A stretch of DNA of 64,000 bases, from contig NW_026262712.1 in the NCBI RefSeq assembly GCF_021869535.1, positions 52,828,384-52,892,383 of the forward strand. Reading direction: 5' to 3'. The notes beneath the pieces are model-generated. The model did not search any database. It was given only the letters and a program-made list of their open reading frames with translations, and had not been told where the DNA came from. This DNA comes from Mytilus californianus (Eukaryota > Mollusca > Bivalvia > Mytilida > Mytilidae). The first letter of the stretch is position 1. Each line of letters begins with the position of its first letter. Below are positions 55,640-64,000 of this stretch, in pieces. The translations under genes and the position numbers were made by a program.

Positions 55640-56230
55640 TGATTATTATTGATATCGATAACTAGAGGATTACATACATGCATGTGATAAACATAAGATA
55701 ATATAGTCTGTCTATAAAGATCCTATGTTAAAAGTTTTAGCCATGAATAATCGAGTTTTTTATTTCCATTTTTTCACAATTTTTCTCTACAAATCACATT
55801 TTACACAAGAATTACAATTTTTTAAATACTTATTACTATAGGACTTCTTAAGATAAACATCAGATAGTATTCTCTATTTTCTGTTTAGATCCCAATTTGA
55901 AAGTTTTAACCATCAATAACCGAGATATTTTCATTTCCAGTTTTCCGGGTTTTCGGTCTTAAAACATATATTCAACCAAAAGTACCCAAATATTAATATT
56001 GATAACTAAAGGACTTCACAAATAAAACATAAAATAGTATGTTCTTTTTTCTATATAGATCAAATTTCAAAAATATTAACCATTAACAACGGAGATTTTC
56101 TACATGTCCAGTTTTCAGCGTTTTTCACTAAAAAATCACTCATTTTACCTCAAAATTACTTCAATATGAATAATAATAACTAGAGGACTACATAATACTC
56201 TATTAAGATAAACTTTCCTGTCTTCAACAA
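55640..56230 (+). repeat. ~176-bp tandem repeat, about 3.3 copies
   Basis: Units start near 55640, 55820, 55995 and 56168 with TAATA-TGATAACTAGAGGAC and share TAACCAT-AATAACCGAGATTTT and TTTCCAGTTTTC. A further piece lies at 57240-57360 after unrelated DNA. Confidence 0.7.
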
Positions 56231-57239
56231 GCTTTATCCTCGATGATTGGAATTTCATTACCCTTACTCGAAACGGAAGAAAAAAATCACAACCTTGGAG
56301 CAAATATTATCCACTGTGAATGTAAATATTCTTTACTTATTTGCAAACAGTCTGATACATTTAATTGATGAATAGCTTCAGAAACATGGTCAATCTGTAT
56401 ATGTTTCATATTGTGACCCGATTCCGTAAAATAAGTAGACATGCTTGTAAGTTCGTGACCTTTGTCTTTGGCGGTGGCTTTTGCGCATGTGCAACAATAT
56501 ATAGGTCAGGCCTATTGTATTATGTATTTGAACATTACAGAATAAATTTGAGATCAAATAATAAATGAATATCTCGAAAAAAAGAGAAATTAGGACATAC
56601 TAACTTTTTATTCTCCTTTCAAAGATTATTCTAATTTTTACTCGTGATTTCAATGGTCAATTCAAAAGTCCAGAATTAAACACTTTAAACACGTTAAAGA
56701 TAACTATAACGATGTCACAATGTCATTAATGCATCAAATTATTTTTTCATACAATTTGCATTCAATGGCATAAGATTAAATTACATTTACGAGCCAATAT
56801 TCGGCAGGTTTTGTTTTCATCAAAATATATCAAATCATTTTCTGATCTTAAAAAATCCACTCACATACAGACTTTAAAAAATACTACTCTTGGCCTTAAA
56901 AAAAGGAATAAGAGGCCACATAACCTAAAAATAGATGATGACTCATTGTTGAGATGTCAATAACATTGCTGAAAGGATTTTCCCAAGAATTCAACGAAAT
57001 TCTAGGAGAGGAATAAAACAGTAGTAGTGGAAATAGACGTTTAAACAAATAATATGCTTGAACATACACAACTTTTCTTTTTCAAGCCGATATTAGTGAA
57101 AATGCATTGAAAAATATTCGGTTAAGTTTTTTGAAGAAGCACGTTGCCGATGATAAATACTTTTGCATGACGTCACGAATAAAGTGGAAATCCCCAAATG
57201 TCACGAACTTGCAAGCATAACGAACTTGCAATCATCGAC
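56231..57239. other. DNA separating parts of the 176-bp array
   Basis: No gene supported. As the array resumes at 57240, this ~1-kb stretch may be an insertion, but no ends were identified. Confidence 0.35.
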
Positions 57240-57409
57240 GATAAGTCTAAAAATGTAACCATAAATAACAATTTTTCTTCTTTTCCAGCTTTCAGCATTT
57301 TTTCTCTTAAAACCACATATTTCACCCCAAAATAACCTTTTCCGCAAATTATATCAATGTATAGTTTTAGTATGTTGTTAGTACAAGTCTATATTATAAT
57401 TTGCACTAA

Positions 57410-57784
57410 AATAACCTTGTGTTGCAATTAGTTGCAGGTTGAGCGATTTTAGAGCTAAATTGACTACGCTAATTAGAGTACTATCAGTGAGTCCGATTGG
57501 CAGGCTAGTGCCGACTATGGGACTTACTGATGGGTATTCTTTTGTTACATCTTTAATTTTAATCTATCAAGTTGGGATTCTGTGTTAATTGCAGATCTTT
57601 GAAATGCAGTATGAAATTCATTCACAAAGGCCCTGTTGGATAGCTGCTCGGTGCCTATAAAAATATGTTATATCGATAAGATAGTTATATTTGCTTTCTT
57701 GATGACATTAGTCGGATGTGCAGACCCCATTGATTGATTGATTGATTGATTGATTAATTGATTGGTTGATTGATTGACTGATTA
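57410..57784 (+). mobile_element. Probable LINE 3' end with (GATT)n tail
   Basis: GTGCCGACTATGGGACTTACTG… GTCGGATGTGCAGACCCC runs directly into (ATTG)n at 57729-57784. A unique 3' end followed by a simple tetranucleotide tail is the usual LINE pattern; no coding part remains and no target duplication was found. Confidence 0.4.
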
Positions 57785-58529
57785 AATTGCATATGCATAT
57801 AGTACGACATAAGGTACGAATTAACATTTATGTGCTCCCACTCCCAAGAGGAAGATACAGAAAGAAGAAGAAGCTAACCACATAATCAGTTACTTACAAG
57901 TCCTTCCCCAGACACTATATCGTATATGTCCCTTTTAATAACAAAGAAATATCTGGGTAAACTGGTCAAGAACGCCTATGGTAAATGCCGGCATGTCTTA
58001 CGGCCTTCTAAAGTAGAAATCCAATGGCTATTTCGAATGACTGGTCGTGATAGTTGTCACTAGTTTATTATAAGCGTATTTTTTTTAGATTTTGTTATAC
58101 ATCTCAGATCATCATCTGATCTACCCTGTGCAAAGTGATGAACAGGGTAAAACTTTCAACAATAGTTATAAACTCATCTTTTTTTCAATTGATGATTAAC
58201 TGGTCAGGCTATGAATCATCACCAGGGGCTGTTAATTATGTGCTTTGGTATATCTTTTATTTTACAATGTTTTACAAAGTCTGTGTGTTGGGTTGGCATG
58301 GTGTCCTAAGCTTATTAAGGGGAAACATTAATTTCAACGCTATTTAAAAAGTATTCCCCCAACAATGTTAATTTAAAGACATGCCTCCCCTACAAAAGAT
58401 GATTGATACCATAAAAGATATATCATTTATAAAACGTTGTTGTATTTTTTGTAAGACTTATAGGTTACTACATGTAAATTATATAACTAACATGTAGGTA
58501 TATTTTTTGTTTCAATTGCCAATATATAT
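57785..58529. other. Non-coding, no recognised feature
   Basis: The 70-residue frame at 58135-58347 has no recognised similarity. Confidence 0.4.
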
Positions 58530-58621
58530 AGAATAATGACATTTTTGTTTTTGATACTAACTTTTATATATTCAAGCTGATGAAGTTAGTATCAAAAAAT
58601 AAAATTTATGCCATTATTCTT
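58530..58621. repeat. Imperfect hairpin, ~35-bp arms
   Basis: Left AGAATAATGACATTTTTGTT then TTTGATACTAACTT; right, reversed, AAGAATAATGGCATAAATTT then TTTTTTGATACTAACTT. Loop of about 20 nt. Confidence 0.8.
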
Positions 58622-59572
58622 TTTATCAGCAATTCTTTACAAAAGTTTTTTGTTTGTTTAGCATGTTTAGAATAATAAAAAAATAAATTAGTTAGTAAAA
58701 CAACTTTTACGGGTACAAAATGTGATAGCTGTTCGGTTGTATGAATAAAGTCACGTGCATTTCATTGATAAATTGACACTGATGGTTTGAACACGCGACG
58801 CTGCTGCACTGATAATTTCAATGGATATGTGACATGATCATTGCCTAGTATTTTGAGTATCAAGTTCTGTCCATAATCTTAATAGAAATTAGTCAGTCAG
58901 ATCAAAGTAAAAATGTGCAAATTGCCGATAATAAGGAATATCTAGTCATAAACGAGTGCTACAATATAAAATCAAGTTGGTACATCAAAAAGTTACGCTA
59001 AAATATATATGATTGTTATAATGGAGAAAAATGCAGAACTGCAAACCTTCCCCCTTTATCAATGATTATGCGGGATATCCACCATGAGAGGTGTTGACCT
59101 GACCCTTATAAAACTCAATTATTTAATTAGACTAAATACTTAAGCAAAAATTAAGGCATTCAGAAAAAATTTGAATACATGTATACATATTCAAAACACA
59201 GATCTCCCCCCCCCCCCCTTGTCAAAGAGGTTTTGATCCACCCTGTATGTTATAAACTTTTAATTTTATTACAATGGATATGTTGTCACAGTAAAGATAA
59301 ATCATAAAGATAAAGATATTTCTTAGTATTAAATCCATACAATAGGATTGTTTCTAAATACACAATGACGAGTAACATGAATAAACAATAAACAATACAA
59401 ATATATATATGTATCATTGACAAAAAAACCCAAAAATCTAAGTTTGTTTGTTTATTTTTTCATTTTTCCTTAGATGCTAGACAACATGCCTCTCCTCAAA
59501 TAAGCATAACAATTATTATATTTAGAAAGAAGAAATGCTGCTAACCTCTATTATGTATTTATTCATATACAA
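58622..59572. other. Non-coding, with C13 tract
   Basis: Thirteen C at 59206-59218. No gene supported. Confidence 0.4.
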
Positions 59573-59790
59573 GAGGGTGTGCATGAGGGTTTACAGAATA
59601 GAGAATATTAAAATGGTAAAAAAATATAAAGAATAGAGAAAACTGGACCAAAAAAATAAGCAATAGAGAATAATCATGGTAATGAGGTGCTAAAATATAA
59701 AGAATTGAAAATAATGGGCAAAAAGTATAAAGAATAGAGAAAAATGGCCTAAAAAATTTAAGAATAAAGAAATGAAAGAACACCCCCCCT
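59573..59790 (-). repeat. TTCTCTATTCTTT-rich repeat, inverse orientation
   Basis: TGCATGAGGGTTTACAGAAT, AATAATGGGCAAAAAGTATA, AAGAATAGAGAAAAATGGCC. Same family as 47305-47525. The 119-residue minus frame over it is spurious. Confidence 0.75.
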
Positions 59791-59914
59791 CCCATCATAC
59801 AAACTAAATTTAAATTAACTAAAATAGAAAAGATATTCATATAAAACCGAACATGCGACCATGTATAATACACATATGTAAAATTGTAAATATTTGTTTC
59901 TGTAATTATACATT

Positions 59915-60470
59915 TCACTTTAAAGCGGCATTAGCTGTCAAATTCATGTTCACCAATTTGACTCAAATTCTCATATTTGATTTATAACAAGCTAAAACAT
60001 ATATAAAAATTACAAAAAGTCTAAAATAAACAATTAACAATGCATGGACTCGATAATATGTATCAACATTGCGTGTGTGTTTTTGTCTAGATGTCATCTA
60101 ATTAACCATCGAGATGACCTACGAAGACTGCCAACGGTCATATAACCCGATAAAACATAAACTGATAGCGACCACTTGCAATTGAATTGTGTTAGGTCTG
60201 TTTGATTTCATATTGTAGGTTAAAAAGTATGTTTATCATCGTTTTTGCCTGTGTTAGAATAATTTTTTTGTGGATAGAATCAGTCAACCAAATAATTCAT
60301 CCTTGTTTCACTTTCAATGTTGACATTCTTTTCCTTTTGATAGCTGAATACCTGTATAACCCATCTCCAGCTAAGGGGTTAAATTAAAGGTCACATGAAT
60401 ACGGATTTAAAGAGGTCGAATTATTCACTTGCAATTGAATAATTTATCAGCAATAATAGTTATCTTATAT
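59915..60470 (+). repeat. Old direct duplication, copy 1
   Basis: Shares with 62290-62900: GTCAAATTCATG-TCA, ATTACAAAAAGTC, GACCTACGAAGACTGCC, TAGGTCTGTTTGATT, TTTCAATGT-GA-ATTCTTTTC, CATCTCC-G--AAGGG. About 70% identity by eye, no shared open frame. Confidence 0.7.
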
Positions 60471-61037
60471 TGACAAAATTGAACTAAATTTGCTGCTAAA
60501 AGCAAATTAGTATTTTACTATATCACTTTCATTAATGATTGAACCAAAAAAAAAATCGATGTTTTATATTTTTGTATATCAAGTAGTAAATGCACATTTA
60601 ATATGCCATTTACAATAATAATCAATATGTCAAAATTTTCACAAGAATATTATTTTTTTCATTACTCTTTTGAAATAAGATTAGGAACAATATTAGACTT
60701 TGAGAAATTTCATTATTCATAAAATTTTCATTCTTGAGCTATTGAGTTGTCAGTCAGGAGTAATACTTACACAAGTGTTTTTAATTTACTGGTGCAGGTA
60801 AATTATTTTGGAGGTAGAGTTATATCCCTTAGACCATGTAGACAGTAAGATTTTTTTAAACTTATTTAAGTAAAAGGTCTTATTTTTTTCTATTCTTGAA
60901 TTTCTCTTGACTACATCAATTTGCTCTAACAGAGTGTTTAACTGTCTGTCATTAATAGTTGTCTTTACTATTCATAAAAGTCCATTGTAAATTTCATGGA
61001 CAATGAAAATTTCATTTGTCTGTTCCCGTACGAAATA

Positions 61038-62131
61038 AGTAGTAGGATTCCACCTAGACACTAGTAGGAATGTAGTAGGAATCCACATAGAATCAAAGAT
61101 TCTATATAGAAAGTAGGCGGACATGGAAAATGAACAAAATTCTGACTGGATTTTTTATTTTCTCCACTTGCAAAATCCTACCATCTAGCTGGAATTTTAA
61201 AAGTCTGTATGGATTTTTTTCTGTTTTGAAAATCTTAAATGGGAATTTGGACAGAAAATATGATAGGATTATTCATTTTCCTACTACAAGATTCCTACCA
61301 GAATTAATTTTATTCCTACTAGAAAATCTTTCTACATGGAATCTTTTTAATTATCTTAAACTGGATTCCTGTTTGCTAATGACACAAATTTTGCTGTGTT
61401 AAATGCAAACAAGTTCCAGTTCACTAATTCACAAGTTGGAGAGTAGAAATATGAAAAGTTGTGTTGCACCATATGCTGCAAGGGTTAAACAACTACAATA
61501 TTGAAATATGGGAAAATATGGCCCATGTAAATTGAAGGTAAATTTTATACTTTTAAGATGAAATTTTTGATATGTTTGCCAATATATTTAGTAATCAGTT
61601 AATTCAACAATAGTGCATTATTTTACATATTAATTGTTCATAACTCTTTAACTTCATCTTAGAATCAACATTTTTGCCCATTTACATATATGTTTGGATA
61701 TATCACAGCTTCCTCATACATTTCAAAAGTCAACTTTTTTTAAAATGAATATATTCCATGCATTTCCTTTGTTTTTTGTTGTTGAGATTCAAACTTAAAT
61801 GATTGACCCAGTTGTGTATTTGTGAATATACACTTACATTTTGTATATTTTTAGATTCCTACTAGAAAATATTTTTTTCTATGTGGAATTTTGAAAAATT
61901 CCTGCCAGGTTTTCTAGTAGGAATTTTATTTTCCTACCAAATTATTCCTGCTAATTTAAATATTCCTGGTAGGAATATACAATATTCCTACTAAGAAAGT
62001 CCTGCTAATTTAAATATTTTGGCTATTTTCCGTGTGGATTCCTACTTCTGTCTGACTAGAATATCACTCTTTTCTGGTAGGAATTCAATGCAATATTCCT
62101 ACTATATTCCGTGTACATTCTGTGTGGAATA
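61038..62131. repeat. TTCCTACTA / TAGTAGGAA motif-dense segment
   Basis: At least twelve copies of the motif in both orientations cluster at the two ends (61042-61085, 61278-61320 and 61857-62105), separated by ~500 bp of plain sequence. AATCCACATAGAAT (61078-61091) and ATTCTGTGTGGAAT (about 62117-62130) form imperfect inverted ends. It lies between the two copies of the 600-bp duplication. No transposase found. Confidence 0.6.
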
Positions 62132-62289
62132 TTTCATACATTTTATCGTCAAAATACAACTAAGCCTCCAGAGAGCAATTTATGAAGGCCTTGTGCAGTT
62201 ACTTAACATCGCTGCGCAATAGATTTGTTTTGCTTTGTGTTTGAGATAAAAGGTTGAACTGTACTTAAAAATTAATAAGCAAACCAGAA

Positions 62290-62900
62290 AAATTCTCTTA
62301 AACATTTTAGAGGGTCAAAAGCAGTCAAATTCATGATCATTGATTTTACTTATATTCTCAAATTTGATTCATAACATACATGACATATTAAAATGTATTT
62401 ATCCAAATTACAAAAAGTCCAAAAGAAACATTTAACAGTGCATGGTCTCTGTTTATACTTCAGCATTTCATGCATATTTTAGTCTAACTGCCATCTAAGA
62501 AACCATTGAGTTGACCTACGAAGACTGCCTATGGTCATATGACCAAATATTAACATAGATATAAATAGACAAGCAGTGCAATGGTTAAATGATGATTTTC
62601 TAGGTCTGTTTGATTGCATGTCATAGATTAAAAATGTGTAAATAATTGCTTAACCTGTATACATGACATATGAATGATTTTTTTGTAAAGCCTATTCAGC
62701 CAAAAAAATTGGTTTTCCTGGTGGCTCCCTTGTATCACTTTTCAATGTCGATATTCTTTTCTTTTCAATAAGTTATAAAGCTAAGCACATGCATATTCCA
62801 TCTCCTGAGAAGGGCCAAATTAAACGTTGCAAGAATATATGCAGAGACGGATTCAAATGAGGTTGAATTATTGACTTGCAAGCCAATGATACATAAGCGA
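62290..62900 (+). repeat. Old direct duplication, copy 2
   Basis: Partner of 59915-60470, about 2.4 kb downstream in the same orientation. Confidence 0.7.
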
Positions 62901-63141
62901 TGTATTTGAGCTTATGTTGACAAAAGTGACTGCAAATCATGCTAATATTGAAAAATTACACTTTGATAATGCTTGAAAAAAATTTAATTCTATTCTGTCT
63001 AAATAATAGTTTATTATATTAAGCCCCTTAAATCTGGTTGAATTGTAGCATTAATACATGTACATGTATCCATTAAGTGTTGCATTTCTGCACACTTCTG
63101 CACACTCTCAGTCACTGAAATTTGTGTGCATTTTTTGTGCT

Positions 63142-64000
63142 ATGAAAAACAATAAAAGTTTATTGATTTCATATTTAGATTTGTCTATATCAGAAGTGGA
63201 TGAAAAACATCCTAAATTTGATGAAGGTGGTAACCAGATGGATGATTGTCACAGTCAGACAGACATGAGACCACATTTAGATGGGAATCAGATGGATGAT
63301 TGTCACAGTCAGACAGACATGAGACCACATTTAGATGGGAATCAGATGGATGATTGTCACAGTCAGACAGACATGAGACCACATTTAGATGGGAATCAGA
63401 TGGATGATTGTCACAGTCAGACAGACATGAGACCACATTTAGATGGGAATCAGATGGATGATTGTCACAGTCAGACAGACATGAGACCACATCTAGATGG
63501 GAATCAGATGGATGATTGTCACAGTCAGACAGACATGATACCACATTTAGATGGGAATCAGATGGATGATTGTCACAGTCAGACAGACATAAGACCACAT
63601 TTAGATGGGAATCAGATGGATGATTGTCACAGTCAGACAGACATGAGACCACATTTAGATGGGAATCAGATGGATGATTGTCACAGTCAGACAGACATAA
63701 GACCACATTTAGATGGGAATCAGATGGATGATTGTCACAGTCAAACAGACATGAGACCACATTTAGATGGTAGTCAGATGGATGATTGTCACAGTCAGAC
63801 AGACATAAGACCACATTTAGATGGGAATCAGATGGATGATTGTCACAGTCAGACAGACATGAGACCACATTTAGATGGGAATCAGATGGATGATTGTCAC
63901 AGTCAGACAGACATGAGACCACATTTAGATGGGAATCAGATGGATGATTGTCACAGTCAAACAGACATGAGACCACATTTAGATGGTAGTCAGATGGATG
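63142..64000 (+). CDS. Open frame with 18-residue tandem repeats, runs off the window
   Basis: ATG at 63142 opens MKNNKSLLISYLDLSISEVD then EKHPKFDEGGNQ. It enters about fourteen copies of DGNQMDDCHSQTDMRPHL (54 bp each), open to the last base. Differences between copies are often silent in this frame (TTA/CTA, CAG/CAA, GGG/GGT), which favours the plus strand. The others give M/I, R/I and N/S. The opposite strand is also open (63976-63212), a consequence of a unit divisible by three. I do not recognise the protein. The repeat is polar with one Cys and two His per unit. An alternative is that an exon begins after the TTTAG at 63175-63179 or the ATCAG at 63188-63192, in which case the ATG is not the start. 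Confidence 0.5.
   Translation, partial: MKNNKSLLISYLDLSISEVDEKHPKFDEGGNQMDDCHSQTDMRPHLDGNQMDDCHSQTDMRPHLDGNQMDDCHSQTDMRPHLDGNQMDDCHSQTDMRPHLDGNQMDDCHSQTDMRPHLDGNQMDDCHSQTDMIPHLDGNQMDDCHSQTDIRPHLDGNQMDDCHSQTDMRPHLDGNQMDDCHSQTDIRPHLDGNQMDDCHSQTDMRPHLDGSQMDDCHSQTDIRPHLDGNQMDDCHSQTDMRPHLDGNQMDDCHSQTDMRPHLDGNQMDDCHSQTDMRPHLDGSQMD

Noticed and set aside
63228-64000. CRISPR array or minus-strand 254-residue protein
   Set aside because: Repeats are contiguous without spacers and the context is animal DNA. The minus frame is open because the unit is a multiple of three, and differences between units are more often silent on the plus strand.
1-64000. tRNA, rRNA, riboswitch, operon or replication-origin features
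   Set aside because: No cloverleaf, conserved rRNA stretch or prokaryotic signal was seen on reading; a covariance-model scan could not be run here.

Overview
This window looks like nuclear DNA of a marine bivalve, most probably a mytilid mussel (Mytilus-like). It is AT-rich and intron-rich, with no operons or ribosome-binding sites. It is crowded with dispersed repeats that I recognise from memory as mussel repeats, for example the family opening with GGAGATGTGGTATGATTG, and with Penelope-like retroelements (PLEs) of two clades. The genus is inferred from recalled repeat families, not from a search.

Host genes: the best gene is on the minus strand, with three exons at 50164-49993, 47165-46947 and 40279-40062. 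They join in frame (609 nt) into a 202-residue secreted protein: signal peptide, short coiled-coil neck, then an F-type lectin / F5/8C-like (fucolectin-tachylectin-4-pentraxin-1) domain split over two exons. A related minus-strand locus lies at 4630-9623, with a possible first exon at 31792-31921. Its first lectin exon carries a frameshift, an in-frame stop and a damaged acceptor, so it is probably a pseudogene. Between them sits a family of tandemly duplicated segments (13630-17400, 17722-20540, part of 21860-22080, and 29601-30160). Two of these carry a coiled-coil exon resembling the lectin necks. At the right edge, 63142-64000 is an open frame made largely of about fourteen 18-residue repeats, running off the window.

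Mobile DNA: the centrepiece is a young canonical PLE (43309-46556) with an intact 919-residue reverse transcriptase/GIY-YIG protein. It is preceded by a 750-bp direct partial copy (pseudo-LTR, 42556-43305) and by an inverted 5'-truncated copy (40775-42557). The 5.8-kb composite lies in TA-rich DNA inside intron 2 of the lectin gene. A second, decayed PLE (about 24870-29146, minus strand) has its GIY-YIG domain in front of the reverse transcriptase with a CxC linker, the order described for the Naiad clade. Further Naiad-type fragments lie at 11019-11850, 33148-33412, 35096-36380 and 54450-54515. There is also a 5'-truncated LINE with a 13-bp target duplication (16801-17240), several terminal-inverted-repeat elements (22756-23214, 23245-23963, 29802-30048, 38112-39086, 51756-51907), and motif-dense elements of unknown kind (48110-49742, 61038-62131).

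Layout: 1-4.6 kb mostly non-coding; 4.6-9.6 kb decayed lectin locus; 10.9-13 kb PLE fragments and mussel repeats; 13.6-22 kb duplicated exon units; 22.7-24.3 kb nested DNA elements; 24.9-29.1 kb Naiad; 29.6-39.6 kb repeats and small elements; 40-50.2 kb intact lectin gene with its intronic PLE; 50.2-63 kb repeats without a recognised gene; 63.1-64 kb repeat-coding frame. I found no tRNA, rRNA or CRISPR array by eye.
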